Assembly: GCA_026692885.1 (NCBI GenBank)
Contig: JAPLNJ010001151.1
Location: 1-33,977 of the forward strand
Length of the DNA: 33,977 bases
Direction: 5' to 3'
Source: Planctomycetota bacterium
GTDB taxonomy: Bacteria; Planctomycetota; Planctomycetia; Pirellulales; Pirellulaceae
In this document: positions 1-8,916 of the stretch, piece after piece
How positions within the stretch are numbered: position 1 is the first letter of the stretch
How the letters are laid out: every line of letters starts with the position of its first letter
The notes under the pieces: model-generated
Told to the model about the DNA's origin: nothing
Database searches by the model: none
Seen by the model: only the letters and a program-made list of their open reading frames with translations
Position numbers and translations under genes: made by a program

Positions 1-2074
1 CCTCGTCGATGGCCAGGGCCTCCCTCACGCACACGTACCCGACGCCGCCGATCAGGGCGAGACAGGCCACACCGAACACCACGGCGGCGAATCGGCGCGA
101 CCGGCGTCTCGAGGCCGCGCGTCGGCGTGCCAGTTTCGTGATTTCCACCGCCTCCGCGTGGTCCGCGACCTCTTGGAGCACGCGTTCCGCCAGCGCCAAT
201 GCCTGAGTGGGGTCCCCGTGTTCCAGGGAGCTTGTGGCTGCTGCGATGAGCGGCTCGACGGCCGCCAGCTTCTGCTGGGCCCTCGCGGCATCTTCGTCGA
301 ACCCCTTCATCGGAATGCCGCTCTGCTCCAACTCCGCCAAAATCTGCATGATTTCGCACCAGCGGTGCTGCTCGGCAAGTGCGGGGATTTGATCCCTCAG
401 TTGCCGCAACTGCGCGCTGTTCTCGTGGTACTGCGTCAGCAGGGCGAGCAGCTCGTCGTCGTTCTCGAACTGTTCAACTCCGGTTCGCAGTAGTGTGACG
501 GCCTTTTTCTGCTGACCTTCCGCGAACAGTCGCTGGGCCTTTTTGATGAGGTCCCCCCGATACGAACGGAGCTTTTCCAGGCAAGCAGTGGCCACCCCCT
601 GGCCCGGCGAAGCTTCCAGTACTTGTTCGTAGCAGTAGGTCGCTTCGTCCAGACGTTTCGCTTGCGCGGCGACCTCCCCAGCCTGCCAAGCGAAGTTGCT
701 GGACAGACGGTTGCCTTCGTCAACCAAGGATCGAGCGTCCGCGGAGTCAATGCAAGTGAGCGCCTTGACCAGGGCTAATCGGGCCTGTTCAAGCTGACGT
801 ACGCAGTTGGTGGACGGCGGTCCCGGTCTGGCCTGTTCGAGCCAGTCTCTGCCGAGCTGCAAATAGTCGTCGAACACGCGTTGGTTCTCGACATCGGCGC
901 GACATCCGGGGCAGAACCTCGCGGCGGCGAACACTTTTTGGGCGCATTGCCGACAGTCTGTCCAAAGCGAGATTCCACAGGTCACGCAGAACTGGTCGGC
1001 GTCCGAGGCTTGGCTGCCACACTGGGGACAGACCGTCGGCACGCTGCCACCGGCCGTTTTCTGGGGCGCGACGGGTGGGAACGTCGGAACGGGGAGGGGC
1101 TGGGCCACCACCGTCGCCCCCAGGCTTCTCAGAGCCACTTCCAACTCCGCCATGTCGGCAAAGCGGTTTTCGGGCCTGGGTTGGACCGCCTTGGCCACGA
1201 TCGCGTCCCACTGCCGGCTGAGGCCCGGCACCGCGATCGAAGGCGGGGCGTAACCGGCCAGCGGCAACTGGCTGGTCAGCATCTGGTAGAGCATGATCCC
1301 CGCCCCGTAGATGTCACTGCGGTGATCGACGGAAGCGGCATCCCGCTGCTGCTCGGGCGACATGTACATCGCGGTGCCCACCGATGCGTTCGCCATGGTC
1401 ACCTGGCGGGCCGCGAAGTCGGCACGCATACAGGCGATGCCGAAGTCGGCCACCTTCGCGAAACCGTGGCGATCGATCAGGATGTTGGTGGGCTTGACGT
1501 CGCGATGGATGATCCCTTCGCGGTGTGCAAAACCAAGTGCCTGGACGACCTGGAGCATCAATTCCCGAGTCCGCTGGCTGTCCAGACGCCCCTCCGCAAT
1601 GAGACGTTCCAAGTCCAGTGGTGCGCCCCCGCTTTCACCTTCCACGTATTCCATAATGTAGTAGACGTGGCCCGCGGCCGATTGCCCGCGGTCGAAAATG
1701 GTGACGATATGCGGGTGCGACAGGCGAACCAGGGCGGCGATCTCGCGATCGAAGCGAACCAGAAAGCTCGGATCCTGGAGCAGCCCCGGCGAGAGGACCT
1801 TGATCGCGACCTTCCGGTCCAACGAGACCTGCCGGCCCAGGTAGACGATTCCCATGCCCCCTTCGCCCAGGCGGCCAAGAATCTCGTAGCCTTCGATCTG
1901 AAGATCCGGCGGAGCGGCCGATGGTACGGGCGCAGGTTGGCCCTGCGTCACGAGGGTGTTCTGATCGAACACCGGAACCGTAGCACCGCAGTAGACGCAC
2001 TGCGGTCCCTGCGAACCAGGTGACAATTGGGCCGTCGTCAGATGCTTACCACATTTCGCACATTGGACCAACAT
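1..2074 (-). CDS. Zinc-ribbon Ser/Thr protein kinase, membrane anchored (C-terminus beyond window)
   Basis: Predicted Hanks-type Ser/Thr kinase; 691 codons are visible and the frame is still open at the window edge. Order of parts: N-terminal zinc ribbon (Cys5, Cys8, Cys27, Cys30); kinase domain about 61-315 with glycine loop GEGGMG, Lys92 in VAIK, HRDVKPTN with catalytic Asp192, DFG 210-212, and SPE in place of APE at 239-241; a double zinc ribbon at about 349-391 (CPQC, CVTC, CRQC, CPGC); an alpha-helical TPR-like stretch about 400-645; a basic patch RRRSRR; one membrane segment about 662-682. The kinase and zinc ribbons should lie in the cytoplasm. The ATG at 2074 is chosen because GAGGAGA lies 8 nt upstream. 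All catalytic residues are present, so it should be active. The substrate is unknown. It is the last of five same-strand genes. Confidence 0.93.
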   Translation of the reverse strand, partial: MLVQCAKCGKHLTTAQLSPGSQGPQCVYCGATVPVFDQNTLVTQGQPAPVPSAAPPDLQIEGYEILGRLGEGGMGIVYLGRQVSLDRKVAIKVLSPGLLQDPSFLVRFDREIAALVRLSHPHIVTIFDRGQSAAGHVYYIMEYVEGESGGAPLDLERLIAEGRLDSQRTRELMLQVVQALGFAHREGIIHRDVKPTNILIDRHGFAKVADFGIACMRADFAARQVTMANASVGTAMYMSPEQQRDAASVDHRSDIYGAGIMLYQMLTSQLPLAGYAPPSIAVPGLSRQWDAIVAKAVQPRPENRFADMAELEVALRSLGATVVAQPLPVPTFPPVAPQKTAGGSVPTVCPQCGSQASDADQFCVTCGISLWTDCRQCAQKVFAAARFCPGCRADVENQRVFDDYLQLGRDWLEQARPGPPSTNCVRQLEQARLALVKALTCIDSADARSLVDEGNRLSSNFAWQAGEVAAQAKRLDEATYCYEQVLEASPGQGVATACLEKLRSYRGDLIKKAQRLFAEGQQKKAVTLLRTGVEQFENDDELLALLTQYHENSAQLRQLRDQIPALAEQHRWCEIMQILAELEQSGIPMKGFDEDAARAQQKLAAVEPLIAAATSSLEHGDPTQALALAERVLQEVADHAEAVEITKLARRRAASRRRSRRFAAVVFGVACLALIGGVGYVCVREALAIDE

Positions 2075-2228
2075 CGCACAAGTCTCCTCGTCGCCAGCGT
2101 CAGCGGCATCGCGGAAGAACGGTCTCGACGGGGTGTAGAAGGCGCGGCAGCATGCCGTGTCGGCAAAACTTCTCTTCTCGTCGAGACCTCGTGCCTACTC
2201 GGACAGGATAGCCCGCCACCTTGATCGC

Positions 2229-3764
2229 TCACTCCCGTGCCCCACGTTTTTCGCCATCAGCCTTCATGCGGTTGATCATGTCAATGATGGTGTTCGTCTC
2301 GACATGCGTTTCAACACGGATCTCGCTGCCGTGACGAACGAACCGCGTTCCGTCGGATACTTTCTTCGCGAACATAGATCCCTCTCGAAACGAATCCGCC
2401 TCTCGCTCCTCAAATGCCGGCGCGAGATTTTCCAATTCCTCGGCGAAACTCTTCTTGAAGTCCTCGATTGCCTTCGCAAACTCTTCGGCATCATCGCGGT
2501 CCGGAAACACAACTCGCCCTTCGAGGCTTACCCGCGAGTTCATCGACAGGGAGACTGTGTAATAGTCTGCTTTCTCGAACCTCCCTAACATCCTATTGGC
2601 TGCTTTCGTGATACGGTTTTGCGCTTTCACGAAACGATCCGTTTGTTCTGAACTTGGACCGCTATTTCTGGCGGGGACGAAGTTCCGTTGAGCTCGCTCT
2701 GCGGCCGAGTTACTCCAGTCCATGCCGCCGCGAGCCTTTTCTATGATTCCCTTCAACGCCGACACGCGGCCCGCGACGTAGTAATCGGTGCTGTAGACAG
2801 CCCCGATTGCACGCTGCAGCACCTTGTTGAGCTGTTCCAGTTGTCGAGATTTGAGACGATTCAGCGTCTTCTCCATGTTGCGTTCCGTGTCCGTAGTGCA
2901 GTAGATACGGTCTCCTGTTTTGGCGAGACACTTATCCGTCCTGTTTATGCGAACGTATTCAAAGCCCTTGAATTTATCCGCCTCAGAATTACGTCGCACC
3001 TTGGACACCAATAGATCGGCGACGGGCAGATCCGCCTTCGTGCGCAGCACCAAGATATTGTCGTCTCGTTGACCCACCAATACGAAGACGTCCCGCACCT
3101 CCTCCCAACGGACAAACGTTTCCATGTCCGCCGCAGGCACAGAAGCCAGACCGTCCTTAAGTTCTTGTCCAATTTTCGTGCTGTGAAACTTTTCCAGATT
3201 GCAGTAGACGACGGTCTGTGAGTCACTCGGCACATAGTAGCGGACCCAGTTGGGTAGCCCCCCGTCAAGGACCGTTGCAGTCAGAAGCTTCCAGACAAGG
3301 CATAGAAGCACCAACCCACCAGCGATTACACCGCCAACCGTCAACGGCCATCTGAACCTCTGGAAACTGGCTCCGTCGAGCAACTTCCAAACGGAGTCTT
3401 TCCAGTTGTGCCCGCCTCGTCGCGGCGAGTCCCGGTACTCTGCCGGGATTTCTTCAGGGGTCCAATCGGCACCTGCCGGTCCACTGGGCTCCGGGCGCTG
3501 GTGCTGAACCACGTTCCCACTCGGTGGAATAGGCGGCCTGACCGCGGAGGCCGCAGTTGCCACCGTTGGAATAGGCGCCGGAGTTGTGGGGCGAACCGTA
3601 GTACGTGGCGACGCCCGTCCAACCGGCGCCCCGCCTCCGGTACCCACCCCCGTCACAGGGTTTGCCATGAACGTGCGCTGACAGTTCGGGCAGCGCATCG
3701 ACTTTCTGACATGTGCGTCAGAAATCGTGTGCCTTTGGCGGCAGAATGGACAGAGCGTCTCCAT
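2229..3764 (-). CDS. Zinc-ribbon, single-pass membrane protein of unknown function
   Basis: 511-residue protein that I cannot assign to a characterised family. It opens with a zinc ribbon (CPFC at 5-8, CPNC at 25-28), followed by a Pro/Ala/Thr-rich linker (about 35-120), one membrane segment (about 139-161) and a large C-terminal domain of about 340 residues ending in a charged Lys/Arg/Glu tail. The layout suggests a cytoplasmic zinc ribbon tied to an extracytoplasmic domain that starts with WVRYYVPSDSQTVVYCN. The start is supported by GAGGGA 6 nt upstream of the ATG. It lies 154 bp upstream of the zinc-ribbon kinase on the same strand and shares its N-terminal zinc-ribbon design, which suggests but does not prove a shared pathway. 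Confidence 0.85.
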   Translation of the reverse strand: METLCPFCRQRHTISDAHVRKSMRCPNCQRTFMANPVTGVGTGGGAPVGRASPRTTVRPTTPAPIPTVATAASAVRPPIPPSGNVVQHQRPEPSGPAGADWTPEEIPAEYRDSPRRGGHNWKDSVWKLLDGASFQRFRWPLTVGGVIAGGLVLLCLVWKLLTATVLDGGLPNWVRYYVPSDSQTVVYCNLEKFHSTKIGQELKDGLASVPAADMETFVRWEEVRDVFVLVGQRDDNILVLRTKADLPVADLLVSKVRRNSEADKFKGFEYVRINRTDKCLAKTGDRIYCTTDTERNMEKTLNRLKSRQLEQLNKVLQRAIGAVYSTDYYVAGRVSALKGIIEKARGGMDWSNSAAERAQRNFVPARNSGPSSEQTDRFVKAQNRITKAANRMLGRFEKADYYTVSLSMNSRVSLEGRVVFPDRDDAEEFAKAIEDFKKSFAEELENLAPAFEEREADSFREGSMFAKKVSDGTRFVRHGSEIRVETHVETNTIIDMINRMKADGEKRGARE

Positions 3765-3871
3765 TGCGTTTCCCTCGCTGCGTTAAGACTTCGCCAATCT
3801 GTTGTGCAAGCGTCAATCCCGAGCTCTCACGCCTGATTCGCTTCGCCTTGCCGTCGGCTGCATCGCCGGAT

Positions 3872-4372
3872 TCAACCGGTTGGGGCCAAGAGCATCAGTG
3901 GATACCAGGGCAGATTCCTAAGCACAAAGAACAAAAGACCGACCGCAATCACTACGAACCAAAACCACGCCCGGCGGATCAGGTCGCCAGGCAATGGCCG
4001 GGCGCCGCCGACAACACGAATCTCGGAAATTGCCACGTAAAAGACCAGCGGAATTGAGATCACCCACAGTGCATTGTAGTGCAACGCCTCCTGCCACCGC
4101 CCGTGCAAAATCGCGTGGGTCGCCCGAGAAGCCCCGCAAGCGGGGCAGTGCAGGCCCGTAGCGCCGTACAAACTGCAACGCAATAGCTTCAGTTGCTGGG
4201 GTTCGAACCACCACATCACTGAAATCGTGCCGACTGCGAGCACAATCGTCACCGTCCACCAGTTTCGAGAGCCGCTTGGGCGCATCGCGGGTAGAATCGT
4301 CTGGCCGGCATTGTGGTTCTTCCCTCTGACGATATGCGACTCAGGAATCAGATGTTGACTTGATGTGGTCAT
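3872..4372 (-). CDS. DUF2752 family membrane protein
   Basis: About 166 residues. The DUF2752 signature is clear: LHCPACGASRA at about residues 74-84, followed by a conserved amphipathic stretch (HGRWQEALHYN) and hydrophobic segments at about 38-54, 102-118 and 136-152, so it is an integral membrane protein. The function of DUF2752 is not established; the paired Cys residues suggest metal binding or redox. Start is uncertain: ATG at 4372 is used here. A TTG at 4417 would add 15 residues and an ATG at 4285 would remove 29, and none of the three has a convincing ribosome binding site. It lies 107 bp upstream of the zinc-ribbon membrane protein, same strand. Confidence 0.82.
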   Translation of the reverse strand: MTTSSQHLIPESHIVRGKNHNAGQTILPAMRPSGSRNWWTVTIVLAVGTISVMWWFEPQQLKLLRCSLYGATGLHCPACGASRATHAILHGRWQEALHYNALWVISIPLVFYVAISEIRVVGGARPLPGDLIRRAWFWFVVIAVGLLFFVLRNLPWYPLMLLAPTG

Positions 4373-4492
4373 CGTAAGGCGCGCCCGACGGTAGTCGCAA
4401 ACGGCTGCGAGTGACAAAACTTAACCAACAGCGGGAAATGATCGGTAACACCGCGTGAAAACAAGACCTCCACCCTTATCTTGGACGAGACG

Positions 4493-5317
4493 CTAGAATG
4501 TGCGCCGACATCTGGCACAGACATTCACATACTTCCGCTGAAAACGGCCCAAGATGATCATGGGAGCCGTCAAAAAGATCGTGCAGAAGCCAATGACGAC
4601 GGCGGTAAGAACAAGGCTGATGACCGACCCCACGGCCCCGATCCAAATAAGGGTCCACCCCGTGCCCGATATTCTCCGTTCACCGAAGAACTGCTTGGAA
4701 CCGCAGTAGGGGCAACGTATCGCATCGTCGATTCCGACGGCAGCAGAAGCCGGCGGCCCTAGGGGAGCGGCCAAGGCTATTTGGCCAGGCATTGCATCGA
4801 CCCCCGATCCGGTGACGCAAACCACAGGGGTCTGGATGGTGCTTCGCGCACCGGCAGCCGACGGCAAGGGGGGTGGGAGCGGCGGCGGCGAAGGAGGTGC
4901 GACCGATGCTGCTGCTTGGCCAACCGCGCCCAAATCTGTTGGCGGACTTTCCGAAGGATTCTTGACCGCGATACGTTGGCCATCACTTTGCGACATGGGC
5001 AGCACCCCGCGTGGCAAAGGTCGATTCCTTGCCGGAGTGGGCGGCGCGGGCAACGTCACCTCGGGTGATGGCTCCGTCACCAGTGGGATCCCAGGCGATC
5101 GTGCCCCCGGCGCGACTGAATCTGCCGGCCCCCGCACCGCAGTTCCCCCGGCACCCGCTGAAGAAGTTGTGGGGGGCCGAACCGCAGTCGTATTCCGCAC
5201 TGTGGTCGGAAGCGTAAAGGCATGGTGGCAATCAGCATTCCCGCAGCGAATCCGCGTGCCTGCCAAGTTATCAGGAACTGCTAGGTCGGTTTTACAGCGC
5301 GGACAGATTACTCGCAT
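4493..5317 (-). CDS. Proline-rich membrane protein with N-terminal zinc ribbon and C-terminal LITAF-like domain
   Basis: 274 residues. N-terminal zinc ribbon: CPRC at 5-8, then Cys25 and Cys30. A long low-complexity Pro/Ala/Ser linker (about 40-195) includes a run of PPPLPPPLP. The C-terminal part has CPYC at 202-205, a long hydrophobic block at about 221-256, and CARC at 267-270 close to the C-terminus. Two CxxC knuckles flanking a hydrophobic segment is the LITAF/SIMPLE layout, in which the hydrophobic part inserts into one membrane leaflet and the Cys pairs share a zinc ion. The ATG at 5317 is chosen over an upstream start at 5395 because GGAGAGGA precedes it at good spacing and the zinc ribbon then begins at once. 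The LITAF link is an inference from spacing, not a sequence match. Confidence 0.82.
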   Translation of the reverse strand: MRVICPRCKTDLAVPDNLAGTRIRCGNADCHHAFTLPTTVRNTTAVRPPTTSSAGAGGTAVRGPADSVAPGARSPGIPLVTEPSPEVTLPAPPTPARNRPLPRGVLPMSQSDGQRIAVKNPSESPPTDLGAVGQAAASVAPPSPPPLPPPLPSAAGARSTIQTPVVCVTGSGVDAMPGQIALAAPLGPPASAAVGIDDAIRCPYCGSKQFFGERRISGTGWTLIWIGAVGSVISLVLTAVVIGFCTIFLTAPMIILGRFQRKYVNVCARCRRTF

Positions 5318-5677
5318 GCTTCGTCCTCTCCAACCAAGGGTGGCTGACAACGCAAGCGTCAAAGCTCTCGCAGACAAACTCGTCGGACAGATCAATGGCG
5401 GACTTGCCGACGGTTACAGGGTAGGATCTCGCTCAAGATCTTCCAGGCAACACCCGGTGCCCGAACCACACCGACCGCGCAGGTTAAGCAGACGACAATC
5501 GTAGGGGCATGGCCGGATTCTCCGCGAGTGATTGTACCCGCCCGCCGTCGGTAGGGAAACTGCCCGGACGTAGTGTCGTTGCCAGGAAAAGTTGGGGACA
5601 CGCCTTGCTAGGCGGCACGCGGCTTGGGTCCGAGGTCGATTTGGCGTCCGTCTCTCCGCCATTTCCCGCCGCCTGCC
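5318..5677. other. Intergenic tract without a recognisable gene
   Basis: 360 bp between the start of the LITAF-like gene and the stop of the Arg/Gln/Ala-repeat gene. The frames here are short and show no domain or ribosome binding site. No clear terminator or sigma-70 promoter could be picked out on either strand. Confidence 0.5.
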
Positions 5678-6334
5678 CTACGGTTTGTTCGAGTACGTTC
5701 TGCCGAAGGCCGGGTTATACATGGGATTGGTGCTTCGGACCTGAGTGGGAGCATTTGAATAGGTACGACCGAAGACCGGCGCGAACATGGGGTTTGGAGC
5801 GACGTACTGTGTGCCGGGCGCCGTCCAGCCTGGGCGGGCGTTCCGGTTGGTGTACGGATAAGCGTTTGGGTACAGCCGGAACGAATTGACGGGGGCCCCG
5901 CTTCCGAAGGTGCCCATGCCATTTCCCGGCACCGGCAAGGAATTCTTGCCGGGGGGGAGCTTCCCGTTGCCGTTCAAGTTCTTCCCGACTGCCTGGTTGA
6001 AACCATTCATGCCGTTGAAATCGCTGCTCTGCGCGTGCGCCGCCGCCTGCTTTCGCGCCAGGTCGACTCGGGCATTGAAGTCGCTGGTTTGTGCCCGTTC
6101 CGCCGCCTGCTTTCGCGCCGCCGCCTGCTTCCTCGCCGCCGCTTGATCGCGTACCGTCGCCTGCTTCCGCAGCGAAGCCTGTTTCCGCGCCGCTGAATCG
6201 TTGCGTGCTGTCGCCTGATCTTGCGCCATCGGCAAACTCTGTGCTGCCTCAGATTGCGCCATCGCCACTTCAAGAAGAAGCACCACATAAACCGCCACAG
6301 CAGATCCAGTTGTTTTCAAGAATCGCCTAGACAT
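5678..6334 (-). CDS. Secreted low-complexity Arg/Gln/Ala repeat protein
   Basis: 218 residues with no recognised family. A signal peptide is visible (basic MSRRFLK, hydrophobic core 11-24, likely cleavage after AMA at 26). Residues about 38-105 are a highly basic low-complexity helix built on ARKQAA-like units (at least six), with two further short echoes ending in SSDFN/TSDFN. The next part is Asn/Gly/Pro-rich, and the C-terminus holds two copies of a 16-residue motif of the form NPMxxPxFGRTYSN (181-196 and 203-218). The start is very secure: GAGGAGGTGA lies just upstream of the ATG. Exported and strongly cationic, it could be a cell-envelope or nucleic-acid/polyanion-binding protein, but this is a guess. 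It is divergent from the sigma/kinase/CHAT operon. Confidence 0.8.
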   Translation of the reverse strand: MSRRFLKTTGSAVAVYVVLLLEVAMAQSEAAQSLPMAQDQATARNDSAARKQASLRKQATVRDQAAARKQAAARKQAAERAQTSDFNARVDLARKQAAAHAQSSDFNGMNGFNQAVGKNLNGNGKLPPGKNSLPVPGNGMGTFGSGAPVNSFRLYPNAYPYTNRNARPGWTAPGTQYVAPNPMFAPVFGRTYSNAPTQVRSTNPMYNPAFGRTYSNKP

Positions 6335-6538
6335 TAGTCACCTCCTCGTGAGAATCCCACTATTTGGCTGACCACCGCACCGGCGGCAGATTACCGCCCA
6401 AATTCCGTCCCGTCTTGGACCTCCGCGTCAATCCGTCTAAACTACTGACTGCTTGGGAAGCTCCGTTGGGGACCACTTCGGCGGATTTTTTTCGGGATTT
6501 TTTCCGTTCCCACACATCGTCTACGTCCAGTCATACCT
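6335..6538. promoter_or_regulatory. Divergent intergenic region between the repeat protein and the sigma/kinase/CHAT operon
   Basis: 204 bp that must hold the promoters of both flanking transcription units. Two T-tracts (7 and 6 T) separated by a short GC stretch lie at about 6484-6507, 30-55 bp before the sigma factor start. No confident -35/-10 pair was found. The sigma gene has no visible Shine-Dalgarno, so its start may be leaderless or translated weakly. Confidence 0.4.
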
Positions 6539-7186
6539 ATGTCGGCATTGAACGGCCTCGAGACACACGACGAAGAGGAGTTGCTCCACCGGGCGGCCAG
6601 CGGGGATGCTGAAGCTCGTGGGGCACTGATTGACCAGTACCGGGAGCGTTTGCACCGGGCTGTGGCACTACGCTTGGACCCTAGGGTTCGGCAGCGACTC
6701 GATGCGTCGGACGTGCTGCAGGAAGCGACGATTGACGCCTTGAAACGGTTTGATGAGTACTTCCGGAATCCCGATATGCCGTTGTTCCTTTGGCTTCGGT
6801 TTCTGACCATCCAACGAGTCCAGGCGGCTCATCGCGAGCACCTCGAGGCTTACTGTCGAGACGCCCGCCGCGAGGCGAAAGCAGGGCCGGACTTGGTGCC
6901 TCCACCAAGCAGTGCCGACGTGGCCGCACAACTTGTGGCTGGGCATACGAGCCCGAGTCAGGCGGCGATGCGGCGGGAATCGCAGAAGCGGATCGAAGAA
7001 GCACTCGACAAAATGGACTCCCTGGACCGCGAAGTGATTGCCCTGCGCCACGTCGAACAGCTTAGGAACGTCGAAGTGGCCCTATGCTTGGACATCACGC
7101 CGTCAGCCGCCACCAAGCGTTATCTGCGGGCCATGAAGCATCTGCGCGAGATTTTGACGAACAGGTCGGGTTTCAGCGAGGGTTGA
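6539..7186 (+). CDS. ECF-type RNA polymerase sigma factor
   Basis: 215-residue sigma-70 family protein of the small planctomycete type. Region 2 spans about 12-95 (ALIDQYRERLHRAV, then DASDVLQEATIDALKRFDEY, the core-binding and -10 recognition helices). Region 4 spans about 145-205 (ALDKMDSLDREVIALRHVEQL, then a helix-turn-helix around NVEVALCLDITPSAATKRYLRA). A charged linker of about 45 residues joins them; no region 1.1 or 3 is seen. It would direct RNA polymerase to a small regulon. Its stop is 1 nt before the start of the kinase gene, so the two are co-translated, and kinase control of the sigma factor is likely, as known for other planctomycete sigma/kinase pairs. No Shine-Dalgarno is visible before the ATG. 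Confidence 0.93.
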   Translation: MSALNGLETHDEEELLHRAASGDAEARGALIDQYRERLHRAVALRLDPRVRQRLDASDVLQEATIDALKRFDEYFRNPDMPLFLWLRFLTIQRVQAAHREHLEAYCRDARREAKAGPDLVPPPSSADVAAQLVAGHTSPSQAAMRRESQKRIEEALDKMDSLDREVIALRHVEQLRNVEVALCLDITPSAATKRYLRAMKHLREILTNRSGFSEG

Positions 7187-7187
7187 G

Positions 7188-8915
7188 ATGAACACCGAGA
7201 GTTCCAACAACGTGTTGCTCGACCAGTTGGCAGAAGAGTTCACCGAACGTCTGCGCCGCGGGGAACGGCCGTCGATCGCGGAGTATGTGCAGGCACACGC
7301 GGACTTGGCGGAGCAAATCCGCGAACTGTTCCAGACGATCGCCAGCGTGGAACACTTGGGCACGTCTGCCGAACCCCCGCTGACGGCACGCGACGGGGTG
7401 GCTCCTGGTACGCGGCTGGGCCACTTCAGGATTCTGCGGCTGATCGGCGAGGGCGGTATGGGCGCGGTGTACCTGGCTGAAGACGAAGAGCTGCAGAAGC
7501 AGGTGGCGATCAAGATCCCTTTCCGCCGACGATTCCGGTCCGATTTGGAACTGGCCGCAATACTGGACGAGGCTCGGACGGTCGCCCGGCTGGAGCACAC
7601 GGCGATCGTTCCCGTACATTATTTTGGCCGGGAACCGGACGGGACCTGCTACCTGGTCATGAAGTATATGGACGGCCCGTCGCTCGCCGAGCGTCTCCGC
7701 GGCGGGCCGTTCGAACCGCGCCAGGCGGCCGAACTGATGGCCACGATCGCCGAGGCCGTGGGTTACATCCACGGTGAGGGTTTCGTGCACCGCGACCTGA
7801 AACCCCAGAACATCCTCTTTGACGCGGCGCGACGGCCCTACGTCGCCGATTTCGGTTTGGCGCTGCACGAAAGCGTCCAGCGCCGCCTGGCCGGGGACCG
7901 CTCCGGAACGCTGCGCTACATGGCTCCGGAGCAGATCCGCGGCGAGGCTCAGTGGCTCGATGGCCGGGCGGACGTGTGGGCCCTCGGCGCGATCTTCTAT
8001 GAGCTGCTCACCGGACAGCACGCGTTCGCCAGCGAAGGCGCTCAGGAGTTGGCCGAGGAGATCCAGCGCCGGGAGCCGCGACCGCCCCGGCAACATCGTG
8101 ATTCGTTGCCGGCCGAGCTGGAGCGGATCTGTCTCAAGTGTCTCGCGAAGGATGCGACGCGGCGTTACGCGACGGCCGGCGACCTGGCTGCGGACCTTCG
8201 CCGTTGGCTGCGTCCCCGCTCGCGACGCACATCGCTGCTGACCGTCGCGGGGGCGATCCTGGTCCTGTCCGCCACGGTCGCCTGGTTCTTCGGCACCCGC
8301 CCGGGGCCGTCTGCACTGCCGGCCCTGACCGGGACCGCGGACATCTTGGTCTGGAATCCGGCGGTCGTTGTCCGGCGCGGGCTGCGGCTCCAGGAGCGCC
8401 AGGCCTTGCCGCTGCGATTCGGGGATCAGATCCGCGTCGAGGCCCGCCTCAACCGTCCGGCGTATGTCTATCTGGTCTGGATCGACAGCCAAGGGGTGGC
8501 GTGGCCCGTCTACCCTTGGACCCCTGGCGACTGGACCTCTCGCCCGGCGCGCGAGACGCCGCTAGAACGGCTGGCCTTACCCGCGGCGGTCGACGAGGGC
8601 TGGCCCCTGCACGGTCCGCGCGGCATGGAAACGCTATTGCTGCTGGCTCGCGATCAACCATTGCCTGCCGCAGTGCAACTCGACGTGCTGTTCGCAAACT
8701 TGCCTAGGCAATCCTGCCAGGACCCACAGGCGTTGGTCTGGTTCGAGAACGGTCGACCCGTGGCCGCGGCGGAAGATGGCCTCCGCGGTCCGCAGTTCTC
8801 TAATCCCTTGCGGATCGATGATCCGGTGTTACAGACTCAAGAGCTGCTCTGCCGACGCCTGGAACCCTATTTCTCGGTCCTGCGTGCGGTGAGCGCGGCA
8901 AGCCAAGGAGAGTGA
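7188..8915 (+). CDS. Transmembrane Ser/Thr kinase with DUF4384-like C-terminal domain
   Basis: 575 residues. The N-terminal helical segment (8-55, LLDQLAEEFTERLRRGERPS) is the kind seen on planctomycete kinases next to sigma factors. Kinase domain about 80-340: glycine loop GEGGMG (87-92), Lys109 in VAIK, HRDLKPQN with Asp203, DFG 221-223, APE in MAPEQ (245-249). A membrane segment lies at about 351-368. The extracytoplasmic part (380-575) resembles DUF4384 (LPLRFGDQIRVEARLNRPAYVYLVWIDSQG, then VAWPVYPW), a module often found with caspase-like or CHAT peptidases. The role is probably to sense outside the membrane and phosphorylate the co-encoded sigma factor or CHAT protein. Translation is coupled on both sides, with 1-nt gaps. 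Confidence 0.93.
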   Translation: MNTESSNNVLLDQLAEEFTERLRRGERPSIAEYVQAHADLAEQIRELFQTIASVEHLGTSAEPPLTARDGVAPGTRLGHFRILRLIGEGGMGAVYLAEDEELQKQVAIKIPFRRRFRSDLELAAILDEARTVARLEHTAIVPVHYFGREPDGTCYLVMKYMDGPSLAERLRGGPFEPRQAAELMATIAEAVGYIHGEGFVHRDLKPQNILFDAARRPYVADFGLALHESVQRRLAGDRSGTLRYMAPEQIRGEAQWLDGRADVWALGAIFYELLTGQHAFASEGAQELAEEIQRREPRPPRQHRDSLPAELERICLKCLAKDATRRYATAGDLAADLRRWLRPRSRRTSLLTVAGAILVLSATVAWFFGTRPGPSALPALTGTADILVWNPAVVVRRGLRLQERQALPLRFGDQIRVEARLNRPAYVYLVWIDSQGVAWPVYPWTPGDWTSRPARETPLERLALPAAVDEGWPLHGPRGMETLLLLARDQPLPAAVQLDVLFANLPRQSCQDPQALVWFENGRPVAAAEDGLRGPQFSNPLRIDDPVLQTQELLCRRLEPYFSVLRAVSAASQGE

Positions 8916-8916
8916 G

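Noticed and set aside
881..2023. 380-codon plus-strand frame opposite the first kinase
   Set aside because: It is antisense to a kinase with all catalytic motifs; a long frame there is expected from GC-rich codon use.
7173..8492. 439-codon minus-strand frame opposite the second kinase
   Set aside because: Antisense to a well-supported kinase and no recognisable domain.
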